Source: an uncultured Cellvibrionales bacterium
Lineage (GTDB): Bacteria; Pseudomonadota; Gammaproteobacteria; Pseudomonadales; Cellvibrionaceae
Reading direction: 5' to 3'
Length of the DNA: 64,000 bases
NCBI GenBank assembly: GCA_913020115.1
Contig: CAJWBQ010000008.1
Location: forward strand, 1-64,000
In this document: one piece after another, positions 54,121 to 61,730 of the stretch
Layout of the letters: every line of letters starts with the position of its first letter
Numbering within the stretch: position 1 is the first letter of the stretch
The notes under the pieces: generated by a model
Databases searched by the model: none
Told to the model about the DNA's origin: nothing
The model's input: the letters and a program-made list of their open reading frames with translations, nothing else
Position numbers and translations under genes: made by a program

Positions 54121-54459
54121 TCATACCCCTTTGGGTATAACTCCGTCGACGCGTACAAGCGCTCCACCCGTCTTCACTACACGGTTCAAAAAGTCATCGG
54201 GAAATTCACTTTCTAATTTTTCAACCGCTAGGTCGACAGAACACTGCAAGTCGACAAGCTCTTCTGGTGAGCACTGTCGTGAGTCGCGACGCCAGTCATT
54301 CAGATAGGCATCCGACCCCCCTTTACCGGCACGCATGGCGGCGCGATCAATGGCAATTGCAAAACGCGGCGCCAGTACTTTCTTGAAGCTGGTGCGGCCA
54401 GATTTTGCTATTACCTGGGCGGGAATATCCCGCCAATAAACCGTTGTTAGTTTTGCCAT
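54121..54459 (-). CDS. 'Virulence factor' family small protein (PF13769-like)
   Basis: This 112-residue soluble protein is of the type annotated in databases as 'virulence factor', an uninformative name. It has TVYWRDIPAQVIAKSGRTSF near the start, RFAIAIDRAAMRAGKGGSDAYL (RFAIAIDRAAM / RAGKGGSDAYL) in the middle and GALVRVDGVIP at the end. Members are regular companions of MttB-type genes in proteobacteria as far as I recall. The gene overlaps the DUF1638 gene by 13 bases, so it is part of the methyltransferase operon. I infer a helper role for the methyl transfer system, not virulence. Confidence 0.83.
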   Translation of the reverse strand: MAKLTTVYWRDIPAQVIAKSGRTSFKKVLAPRFAIAIDRAAMRAGKGGSDAYLNDWRRDSRQCSPEELVDLQCSVDLAVEKLESEFPDDFLNRVVKTGGALVRVDGVIPKGV

Positions 54460-55079
54460 TGCAACACCTCCAGTTGATCTAAGCCGGCTTGCAGATTGCG
54501 ATAACCGGTGAATTGATAAGAAAATTTAAGATCTAAGCGATGAGCACAAGCTTGGGCCTGAGCCAAAAGCTTGTCATCCTCGGTTTGGGCCAAATAAACC
54601 ACCCGTTGGTAATGCCCAAAAAACTGTTCCAGTAACTGGGGGTATCGATCTAGACCCAATCCTTTGATCACGAGGCGATCAAAATGACGTACTAAAAAAT
54701 CTGTTAGGAAAAATGTGCCGGGCTCTTCTTCCATTAAGCGGTCGAAAAGCGCTTTACTAGAAAAGAATTCATAACAGTGCGCTCCTGGCAGGCGAGCAAC
54801 ACCATGATCTTGCAGCACAGCGTCCAAGCGACCGCCTGTACCACAGTCTGCATAGGCCACAAACAAGTGTTCATAGCGGTCACCCAATTCCAATAATTTA
54901 TTGGCAACACTGGCGGGGATATCATCGGGGTGATTGTGCAGTTCAGCAGGTAAACAATGTAACTTTAGCTGGTTCCAGTTGTTCAGCTGCGCCAGCGCTG
55001 TTAACTCCCGCGCAATGGCCCCGCAGGCGATCACACCCACGGTGGAAGGGGTTTTGGCTGGCCTTGTTACAGAGGTCAC
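54447..55079 (-). CDS. DUF1638 family protein
   Basis: The 210-residue protein has the family pattern: GVIACGAIARELTAL (about 15-28), KLHCLPAELHNHPDDIP (about 39-55), VAYADCGTGGRLDAVL (about 75-90) and LPGAHCYEFF (about 97-106). Three conserved cysteines and several histidines suggest a metal or thiol site. DUF1638 genes are repeatedly found next to corrinoid methyltransferase genes in both methanogens and proteobacteria as far as I recall, but the function is unknown. It starts 2 bases after the corrinoid protein gene, so it is expressed with it. A role in loading or repair of the corrinoid protein is a reasonable guess. Confidence 0.88.
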   Translation of the reverse strand: MTSVTRPAKTPSTVGVIACGAIARELTALAQLNNWNQLKLHCLPAELHNHPDDIPASVANKLLELGDRYEHLFVAYADCGTGGRLDAVLQDHGVARLPGAHCYEFFSSKALFDRLMEEEPGTFFLTDFLVRHFDRLVIKGLGLDRYPQLLEQFFGHYQRVVYLAQTEDDKLLAQAQACAHRLDLKFSYQFTGYRNLQAGLDQLEVLQWQN

Positions 55080-55081
55080 GA

Positions 55082-55792
55082 TTAACTCGCTAACGCGCGC
55101 CGTTCGCTGATCATGCGTTTAGCAATTTCAACGGTAGAAGCGGCATCGCGACAATAGGTATCGGCACCCACCGCCTCTCCAAACTCTTCATTGAGCGGGG
55201 CTCCACCAACAAACACTAGGCACCTTTCACGCATCCCTTTAGCTTTCAGCTCATCGATCACAACCTTCATATAAGGCATAGTGGTGGTAAGCAAAGCAGA
55301 CATGCCGAGAATATCGGGTTGATGTTCTTCAATCGCGGCAAGGTAGTTTTCGACGGGGTTGTTAATGCCAATGTCGATCACCTCAAAGCCGGCGCCTTCC
55401 ATCATCATCGCCACGAGGTTTTTGCCGATATCGTGAATATCGCCTTTGACCGTGCCAATAACCATTTTGCCGATAGGCTCAACGCCAGATTCCGCCAACA
55501 GAGGTCGCAGTATTTTCATGCCACCCTTCATTGCGTTAGCAGACATGAGCACTTCAGGCACAAACAGTATGCCGTCTCGGAAATCGACACCCACAATATC
55601 CATGCCACCCACTAAGGCAACATTCAATACCTTTTCAGCGTTCCAGCCTCGGTCTAATAGGATCTCCGTGCCCTCTACTATATCTTCTAGGAGGCCGTCA
55701 TAGAGATCATCGTGCATCTGCGCTACAAGCTCGTCATCATTGAGTGTCGACAGATCCAGATCACCTTCTTCTTCAAGGGCGTTATCAGGCAT
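55082..55792 (-). CDS. Methyl-accepting corrinoid protein (MtbC/MttC-like)
   Basis: Start at ATG 55792 (AGGAG 8 bases upstream) gives 236 residues. The N-terminal helical cap domain (about 25-105) leads to the B12-binding domain with the cobalt-ligating His in GDIHDIGKNLV, then SALLTTTMPYMK and FVGGAPLNEEFGEAVGAD, so all three classic cobalamin motifs are present. It is the methyl carrier between the MttB-type enzyme and the folate methyltransferase. The first 35 residues are markedly acidic (DNALEEEGDLDLSTLNDDE and later DDLYDGLLEDIVEG). It is the second gene of the leftward operon. Confidence 0.95.
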   Translation of the reverse strand: MPDNALEEEGDLDLSTLNDDELVAQMHDDLYDGLLEDIVEGTEILLDRGWNAEKVLNVALVGGMDIVGVDFRDGILFVPEVLMSANAMKGGMKILRPLLAESGVEPIGKMVIGTVKGDIHDIGKNLVAMMMEGAGFEVIDIGINNPVENYLAAIEEHQPDILGMSALLTTTMPYMKVVIDELKAKGMRERCLVFVGGAPLNEEFGEAVGADTYCRDAASTVEIAKRMISERRALAS

Positions 55793-55933
55793 GTAAGCTC
55801 TCCTCTTTAGACCGTTCACGACTGTTTTCGGATTCTGATTCCAAACTACGTCGATTCAATCTTCGCTGCTGCCTTGAGACCGACGCAAGCTTATTCAAAT
55901 ACGACGAAATGGATGCCATATCGAAGGAAAATA

Positions 55934-55952
55934 GCCCCCTTTAAAAGGGGGC
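55934..55952. promoter_or_regulatory. GC-rich hairpin between the homocysteine methyltransferase and corrinoid genes
   Basis: GCCCCCTTT and AAAGGGGGC form a 9-bp perfect inverted repeat around one base, within the 206-bp gap. On the minus strand it is followed by TATTTTCCTT, a weak T-run, so it could be a partial terminator or an RNA-processing hairpin that sets the ratio between the first gene and the rest. Confidence 0.6.
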
Positions 55953-55998
55953 GATCTAAGCCTGATAGAAGAGAATGAAAATGGGTATTAAGGAGCAA

Positions 55999-57039
55999 TC
56001 AGCGAGAAGTTCGACGGCGGCGAGGTGCCGCCCCTGAGGCACTGCCAGCCAACAAGCTGTCATCACCGCCATATTGCGCCTTGGCGCCTGTGGAAACCTC
56101 TCCCAAAACCCCTACAATCTCTTCTAGGCTTGGTTTGGAGCCCCGCTGATGCTCGTCAAGAGCCTGACGCATAACGGCAACATGTTCTGGAGTGGTACCA
56201 CAACAGCCGCCAATGATTCGAGCGCCTGCATCCACGGCCATATGAGCATAGGCCGCCATAAGCTCGGGAGTACCGTCATAGCAGATGGCCCCATCAATGT
56301 ATTCTGGGATTCCACAGTTGCCCTTGGCAACAATGATAGCCCCCTCCTCCGACGCAGCGACCATATTGGCTACCGTCACCACCAGCTCAGAGGGCCCGAC
56401 ACCACAATTGGCGCCATAGGCAGACGGAGGGTTTTCTAGTTCAGCCAAAAAACGGGCCAAACCGGCTGGAGTAATACCCATCATAGAGCGGCCATTGGTA
56501 TCAAAACTCATGGTAGACACTATTGGCAGGCCAGCTTGTGAAGCACCTTCAAGTGCTGCTTGCATCTCTTCCAAGGAGGAAAGCGTCTCGATCCACAATA
56601 TATCGGCCCCTCCCCGAGCAAGTGATAGGGCTTGCTCAGCGAATGCGGTTCTCGCATCGTCCATACTGAGAGTACCCACGGGGGCAAGAATTTCACCCGT
56701 GGGCCCCATACACCCAGCTACCAGCACAGTTCGATCCGTTTTCGCTATCTCTTCACGAGCAATACTCACGGAACGCTCATTCAACTCAGCAACATCGCTT
56801 TCGCTATTATGTAAGCCGAGCCGGTAGCGGTTTCCACCAAAACTGTTGCTTAGCACTATATCGGAACCTGCTTCAATGAAGCTGCGATAGCTTGCAGCCA
56901 CTCGCTCGGGGTAATCACGGTTCCACAGCTCTGGAGCATCACCCGTTTGCAAGCCCATCGCAAATAAATTGGTGCCCGTAGCGCCGTCAGCTAACAAGCA
57001 GCCTCGCTCTGCCAACAGTTCTTTTAACAGCTTAGTCAT
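55999..57039 (-). CDS. Homocysteine S-methyltransferase-family protein (BHMT/MetH N-terminal type)
   Basis: The 346-residue TIM-barrel protein has the zinc ligands of the family: one Cys in GANCGVGPSEL (about 208-218) and the pair in IIGGCCGTTPEH (about 275-286). The start LADGATGTNLFAMGLQ and VLSNSFGGNRYRL are also typical. Family members transfer a methyl group to homocysteine from betaine, S-methylmethionine or, in MetH, methylcobalamin. Here it heads the leftward operon and faces the MttB gene, so methyl transfer between corrinoid or betaine and homocysteine is likely. The C-terminus ends in a basic tail (RRRRTSR, 340-346) beyond the barrel. Confidence 0.92.
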   Translation of the reverse strand: MTKLLKELLAERGCLLADGATGTNLFAMGLQTGDAPELWNRDYPERVAASYRSFIEAGSDIVLSNSFGGNRYRLGLHNSESDVAELNERSVSIAREEIAKTDRTVLVAGCMGPTGEILAPVGTLSMDDARTAFAEQALSLARGGADILWIETLSSLEEMQAALEGASQAGLPIVSTMSFDTNGRSMMGITPAGLARFLAELENPPSAYGANCGVGPSELVVTVANMVAASEEGAIIVAKGNCGIPEYIDGAICYDGTPELMAAYAHMAVDAGARIIGGCCGTTPEHVAVMRQALDEHQRGSKPSLEEIVGVLGEVSTGAKAQYGGDDSLLAGSASGAAPRRRRTSR

Positions 57040-57124
57040 GACTCTCTCTTTTCAGATTAGGTACCGCCTAGGGACGGTATAGTGAGCGCAGTATTTAGGG
57101 CACTTCTCTGAACTCCAGTCAATT

Positions 57125-57177
57125 GCTTCATCACTTTATGACGCCGACAGACACTAAGGTGTCGTAAATCATGAAGC
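57125..57177. promoter_or_regulatory. Long inverted repeat in the divergent mttB promoter region
   Basis: The left arm GCTTCAT (57125-57131) plus TTTATGACGCC (57135-57145) mirrors the right arm GGTGTCGTAAA (57158-57168) plus ATGAAGC (57171-57177): outer parts pair 7 of 7 and inner parts 9 of 11. The spacer is 12 bases. Its place between the divergent starts at 57039 and 57242 fits an operator for a dimeric or tetrameric regulator controlling both directions. Confidence 0.7.
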
Positions 57178-57241
57178 AGCCCCCCCTCAGCATGGTCATA
57201 CTGAAGTAATTCCACTCGTGATTGTCAAAAAGGACAGCATT

Positions 57242-58792
57242 ATGACTGAAGCTACAGAGCGTACGACTCGCCGCCGCACGGGTGGAGGGCGATCAGCCCG
57301 CGTCAAGGCCCGCCAAGAAAAGACCGTTGAGGCGATCCCCTATATCACTCGCAAAATTGCTCCGCTGGAAGTTTTGGACGAGGAAGGTCTAAAAATAATT
57401 GAAAACAACGCCGATCTGATACTAGAAGAAATCGGTATCGAATTTCGGGGAGACCCAGAAGCACTAGAAATCTTCAAGCAAGCCGGTTGCAGCATTGATG
57501 GCGAACGAGTCCGTTTTCCACGCGGCCTATGCCGAAAAATAATCAATGAAAACGCACCGACACAGTTCACCCAACACGCCCGCAACCCCGAACGAAATGT
57601 CGAAATAGGTGGCAAGCACACGGTTTTTGTACCGGGTTATGGGGCTCCATTCGTCCGTGATATGGATGGTGGACGTCGTTATGCGACTCTAGAAGACTTC
57701 GATAATTTCGTAAAAATGGCCTACTCATCACCCTACATGCATCACTCTGGCGGCACCATTTGTGAACCAGTGGATGTTCCCGTAAGCAGTCGCCACCTCG
57801 ATATGTTGTATTCTCACATGCGTCACAGCGACAAGGCCTTTATGGGTTCGGTGACAGCACCCTCTCGCGCCGAAGATACCATTGATATGTGCAACATCCT
57901 GTTTGGTGAAGAGTTCGTTCAAAACCACACTGTGACGACCAACCTAATCAATGCCAATTCACCCATGACATTCGACGCCATTATGTTGGGTGCCGCAAAG
58001 GTCTACGCGCGAAACAATCAAGCCTGTGTGGTATCGCCGTTTATTCTTGCGGGTGCCATGGCCCCCGTAACGGTGGCTGGAACACTGACGCAAATTCTAG
58101 CCGAAGTGCTCGCTGGCATCGCCTTTATTCAACTTTATGCACCGGGAGCTCCCTGTGTTTTTGGCACCTTCGCCAGCTCTATATCCATGCAGTCGGGCGC
58201 CCCAACTTTTGGTTCGCCAGAGCCCGCACTAGTACTCTATGGAGCAGCTCAGTTATCGCGTCGTCTAGGTGTGCCATTCCGCTCTGGGGGCGCGCTTCCG
58301 GGCTCCAAGATCGCGGATGCCCAAGCCGCATATGAAAGTGCCGCTACACTCCAGCCTACCTTACTGGCCGGCACCAACTTTGCGTTGCATTGCGCCGGCT
58401 GGCTTGAAGGTGGCCTAGTGATGGGTTACGAGAAATTCGTTATGGACCTAGACCAACTGGGCATGCTGCAGAAGTTTTCTGAGGGTGTAGACCTGTCTGA
58501 GAATGGTCAGGCCTTGGACGCGATCCGCGAAGTAGGGCCCGGCAGCCATTATTTAGGCTGTGCGCACACACAAGCCAATTTCGAATCCGCCTTCTACCAA
58601 TCGTCGATTGCGGACAATAACAGCTTCGAGCAGTGGCTTGAAGAAGGCGAGCTGGATGCTAACCAGCGCGCTAATAAAGTTTACAAAAAAATGCTGGAAA
58701 ACTACGTCGCTCCGCCATTGGACGCCGCCATCGACGACGCCCTTAAAGAATATATGGCAAAACGAAAAGCCGAATTGGACAAGACTGAATAA
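57242..58792 (+). CDS. MttB-family corrinoid-dependent methyltransferase without pyrrolysine
   Basis: Start at ATG 57242 (AAGGA 8 bases upstream) gives 516 residues; a GTG-type extension to 57218 is possible. The MttB TIM barrel is shown by HSGGTICEPVDVPVSSRHLD, SANSPMTFDAIMLG-like NANSPMTFDAIMLG, and GSPEPALVLYGAAQLSRRLG near 325-345. There is no in-frame TAG, so it is a non-pyrrolysine member like glycine betaine (MtgB), carnitine or proline betaine methyltransferases and not a trimethylamine methyltransferase. It should demethylate a quaternary amine onto the neighbouring corrinoid protein; the exact substrate is open. The N-terminus carries a basic Arg/Gly-rich extension (residues 7-27: RTTRRRTGGGRSARVKAR). 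Confidence 0.94.
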   Translation: MTEATERTTRRRTGGGRSARVKARQEKTVEAIPYITRKIAPLEVLDEEGLKIIENNADLILEEIGIEFRGDPEALEIFKQAGCSIDGERVRFPRGLCRKIINENAPTQFTQHARNPERNVEIGGKHTVFVPGYGAPFVRDMDGGRRYATLEDFDNFVKMAYSSPYMHHSGGTICEPVDVPVSSRHLDMLYSHMRHSDKAFMGSVTAPSRAEDTIDMCNILFGEEFVQNHTVTTNLINANSPMTFDAIMLGAAKVYARNNQACVVSPFILAGAMAPVTVAGTLTQILAEVLAGIAFIQLYAPGAPCVFGTFASSISMQSGAPTFGSPEPALVLYGAAQLSRRLGVPFRSGGALPGSKIADAQAAYESAATLQPTLLAGTNFALHCAGWLEGGLVMGYEKFVMDLDQLGMLQKFSEGVDLSENGQALDAIREVGPGSHYLGCAHTQANFESAFYQSSIADNNSFEQWLEEGELDANQRANKVYKKMLENYVAPPLDAAIDDALKEYMAKRKAELDKTE

Positions 58793-58804
58793 GGTTTTAG
58801 CGAA

Positions 58805-58831
58805 TGATCACTCGATGGCATCGAGTGATCA
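58805..58831. terminator. Bidirectional hairpin terminator between mttB and the ABC permease gene
   Basis: TGATCACTCGAT and ATCGAGTGATCA form a perfect 12-bp stem with loop GGC, followed by GTTTGTT. It sits between two convergent stops (58792 and 58837), so it can stop both transcripts. Confidence 0.85.
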
Positions 58832-58836
58832 GTTTG

Positions 58837-60324
58837 TTACACCAATGCACTATTGGCTTGACTACGATTCATCTCTGATAAACGTGAATTCGCCTGAAAA
58901 ATAAATATCCCTGCAAACAGCAGCAGCACCAACAATCTATTCAGTGATGTACTTGACCTTTCTTCTTGATAGGAAAATTTAGGCACTTGTGATAAATCGG
59001 CGAGCGTGACGCGAGGGACGCAGCCTTCACAGGGTTTAAAGTCTCCACGTTCATGAGCTTTCGCAATACTGTCCCGAAAGAAACTCCTCAAGGCTTCATG
59101 GTGCGACAAGACTTGTTCAATAAAGTCTTGATGACGCATTAAGCCATTGCCAGACAAGCTAAATAACGCAGTTTGCAATATTGTTGCAGGCGATAAATAG
59201 CTAAATTGCGCTGCCCGATTTTGCTGAGCCATTAATACCTCTTGGAAGGCATCGTCGTAGGGCAACATTGCCTTTTCAAGTGCGGTGATTTTGGCAATTC
59301 TTTTAATTGAGTAACTTGTATTACCCTCCTCGGCGGCCTTGCTGGAGGGGGGTTTCCTAGCCAACTCAGGGTGATCCTGGAAATACTGGGCCATCACTTT
59401 ACTTACCGATCTATCTACTTTATCCGACTTATCTCGTAGAACATCCACATATTCAATACGCGAAGGGGACGTATTTAGCGTCACTATCATGGTATTGAGT
59501 AGTGCGGGCACTATAACAACAAAGCCCAACCAAGTGATGACTAATACTGCGGCATTGTAGGCTGAGGTTTTTCCGTAACTTATTACTAATGCGCTCAAGG
59601 CCAGCCAAAATACCGCATATGCCAGTATTAAAAAGACAAGCATACCTACTGTCAGTAAACTGATGCTGGTACTAAATAGTAGCAATGCAACAACAGAAAT
59701 TAATAGTAGTGGGAAAATAATAATACTCGCTCTTACAATCAGTTGATTGAACAGAAGTCGCAGCGGTGACAGGCCCTGCAGCATTAAGATACGCAATTGT
59801 CCCGACTGTTTTTCTTGTGACAATGCGTTAAAGGAAACACCTATTAACAGCAAGGGAAGCACATAGATAAGAAAAAATGCGAGATCAAACTTACCGATCA
59901 ATAAAGCTAATGGGTGCACCACTTCATATTGATGAATAAACGCTTGTTTTTGCGTCACTAACATCTTAAAGAAACTCGGTTGCACATCACTTTGGCCTAT
60001 CGCTATCGCTGCGCTAGGCAGAGAAGGTTTATTCGCATAGTTAACCAGTAAATAGAATGCTTGCCCTCGCAAATCGTATGGGTCGTCCCACCAGTTAATC
60101 GGCTGCTTTAGTGCTAGGCGTTCAACTAAACCTTTCTTGGAGGTGGCTAATGCTCGCTCTTGCTCTTGTTCGGAACTTTCGATCAGCGCGTTTTGTGTAG
60201 CGACCCACTGGTGGCCGTTATAACTCGCCAAAGCACTCAAAAATACAGTAACGATGACCAACAGCCATAATAATCGCTCCCGCAGCAAATTTTTCAATTC
60301 ACACAAACAAATAAGTAAATTCAT
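58837..60324 (-). CDS. ABC-2-type permease, DUF3526 family (second copy)
   Basis: The 495-residue protein has an N-terminal helix (about 18-36), a large periplasmic loop of about 130 residues, a cluster of five helices (about 150-290) and another loop before a C-terminal helix near 470-485. LALSQEKQSGQLRILMLQG-like NALSQEKQSGQLRILMLQG after the second helix is the typical cytoplasmic coupling region of ABC-2 permeases. DUF3526 proteins come in pairs with one ATPase. ATG 60324 overlaps the stop of the preceding permease gene, so the two are coupled. The cargo is unknown; the TonB-receptor gene beside it suggests iron- or metal-complex handling. Confidence 0.88.
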   Translation of the reverse strand: MNLLICLCELKNLLRERLLWLLVIVTVFLSALASYNGHQWVATQNALIESSEQEQERALATSKKGLVERLALKQPINWWDDPYDLRGQAFYLLVNYANKPSLPSAAIAIGQSDVQPSFFKMLVTQKQAFIHQYEVVHPLALLIGKFDLAFFLIYVLPLLLIGVSFNALSQEKQSGQLRILMLQGLSPLRLLFNQLIVRASIIIFPLLLISVVALLLFSTSISLLTVGMLVFLILAYAVFWLALSALVISYGKTSAYNAAVLVITWLGFVVIVPALLNTMIVTLNTSPSRIEYVDVLRDKSDKVDRSVSKVMAQYFQDHPELARKPPSSKAAEEGNTSYSIKRIAKITALEKAMLPYDDAFQEVLMAQQNRAAQFSYLSPATILQTALFSLSGNGLMRHQDFIEQVLSHHEALRSFFRDSIAKAHERGDFKPCEGCVPRVTLADLSQVPKFSYQEERSSTSLNRLLVLLLFAGIFIFQANSRLSEMNRSQANSALV

Positions 60325-61730
60325 TATTTACCCTCATTTTTTATGCGTTGTACCGCTAGACAAGCTAGAAACATCAGCAACACCAACCAGCAAACCAGAT
60401 ATATTGCTGCTCGTCCGTAATGCTTAGCCAGCGTATCAATGGGTGGGTATTGATAAGAAAACTCAGGAATTCTCTCCCAGAGCTGATGATCTCCCTGATA
60501 ACTCTCACCGTCACTTTTTTTGGTTAATCCATTTTCTTTCAAATCACCGTTTAGAATTTCTTGCATCAAACGACGATGTTTTTCCCCGGCATTAGAAAAC
60601 AATACATGGTGCGGCAGGTCAGTTGCAGCTGCTGACATGGAAATGGCTTGCAAAGCGATAAATGGGCTTAGAATTCCCGCACTTTGATAGTGAAAACCTT
60701 GCGCATCAAGCTGTATTTGCCGCTGACCAAACAAACGGTCAAAAACCTTGTCTGCATATTGTTCGCCAAACTGCAATTGTGCACCTGACCAAGCAAACGG
60801 CAACTCATCAACACTCTTGACACCAAATTCATCTAAGGTGTCTTGCTTGAACTTAGTAATCGCTTGCTGTCGTTCTGGCGTATAGATTTCTGATTCTAAT
60901 TTCGATAGAAAAATTTGCGATGACGGGGTGGGAAATTTCGATTCAGCATTAGCGATAGCCAATTTTGGCAAGAATAGACAGGTCGACGCCCAAACTACCA
61001 ACAAACTAATTAGAGCGCTGCGCGCTGTACGAGAGTAACTAGATATGACTAAAGTTAACAATACCCAAATTAAGATATACACCCCGTAACTGATGAGAAA
61101 TAAAGCGCTCCGATAAGCGGTAATACTGCTTCCAAATACAAGCGTGAATAGTATATAAAGCACGAGCGGTACGAAGAACAACAGCGCAAATCCGTAAATG
61201 GATAGTGTTTTAGCGATGAAGAACCTCTTAGGACAAAGACCGTTGGCAAGAAGTTGTTTTAATGTGCCTGATTCTCTCTCTGCGGCAACACTGTGGAAGC
61301 CAAACAAAATAATGAGCAAGGGGAGCAGTGTTTGCAGAATAAACGCTGGGCTTAAATTTCCAAAGCGTTGCATCTGTATCGCGTCTTGAATACCTCGAAA
61401 CAAAGTCTCATTTCTCTTATGGGCTTCCAAACGCAACACCACTCCCTGATAGTCAGTCAAGCCGGGATCCAAGACCGATAAGCCAGTATCGGGTTTGACG
61501 ACATAAACGCCGTAATGCGCCGCAGAGTGAGGGTCTTTACCTCCTTGTTCTAGCCAGCGTTCACGTTCAGATTTTTCCACTTGTTGTTTTTGTACTTGCA
61601 CTTGTTGATAACTATGCCAACTTGATAACAATGCACAAGCAAGTAAAACTAGGACAATGCAACTAAGCCATAAAGTACGGCCTTCGCGACGACCTTCGAG
61701 CCATTCTTTCTTTAAGGTGAGCGTTAACAT
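60324..61730 (-). CDS. ABC-2-type permease, DUF3526 family (first copy)
   Basis: The 468-residue protein has the same plan as its downstream neighbour: one N-terminal helix (about 20-38), a periplasmic loop, a block of five helices (about 130-265) with AAERESGTLKQLLANGLCPK as the coupling region, a second loop and a C-terminal helix (about 445-462). The two permeases are clearly related but diverged and probably form a heterodimer. The start overlaps the end of the ATPase gene by 7 bases. Gene order ATPase - permease - permease is typical of an exporter or an envelope-maturation transporter like NosFY. Confidence 0.88.
   Translation of the reverse strand: MLTLTLKKEWLEGRREGRTLWLSCIVLVLLACALLSSWHSYQQVQVQKQQVEKSERERWLEQGGKDPHSAAHYGVYVVKPDTGLSVLDPGLTDYQGVVLRLEAHKRNETLFRGIQDAIQMQRFGNLSPAFILQTLLPLLIILFGFHSVAAERESGTLKQLLANGLCPKRFFIAKTLSIYGFALLFFVPLVLYILFTLVFGSSITAYRSALFLISYGVYILIWVLLTLVISSYSRTARSALISLLVVWASTCLFLPKLAIANAESKFPTPSSQIFLSKLESEIYTPERQQAITKFKQDTLDEFGVKSVDELPFAWSGAQLQFGEQYADKVFDRLFGQRQIQLDAQGFHYQSAGILSPFIALQAISMSAAATDLPHHVLFSNAGEKHRRLMQEILNGDLKENGLTKKSDGESYQGDHQLWERIPEFSYQYPPIDTLAKHYGRAAIYLVCWLVLLMFLACLAVQRIKNEGK

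Noticed and set aside
55793..57241. Cobalamin riboswitch upstream of the corrinoid or mttB genes
   Set aside because: I looked for a B12-box-like GCCACTG core and the multi-stem layout in the intergenic gaps and saw neither; only the short GC hairpin and the inverted repeat are there.
57242..58792. Pyrrolysine-dependent trimethylamine methyltransferase
   Set aside because: The reading frame has no in-frame TAG and no pyl genes are in the window, so the MttB protein is of the non-pyrrolysine type; the label 'trimethylamine methyltransferase' would mislead.
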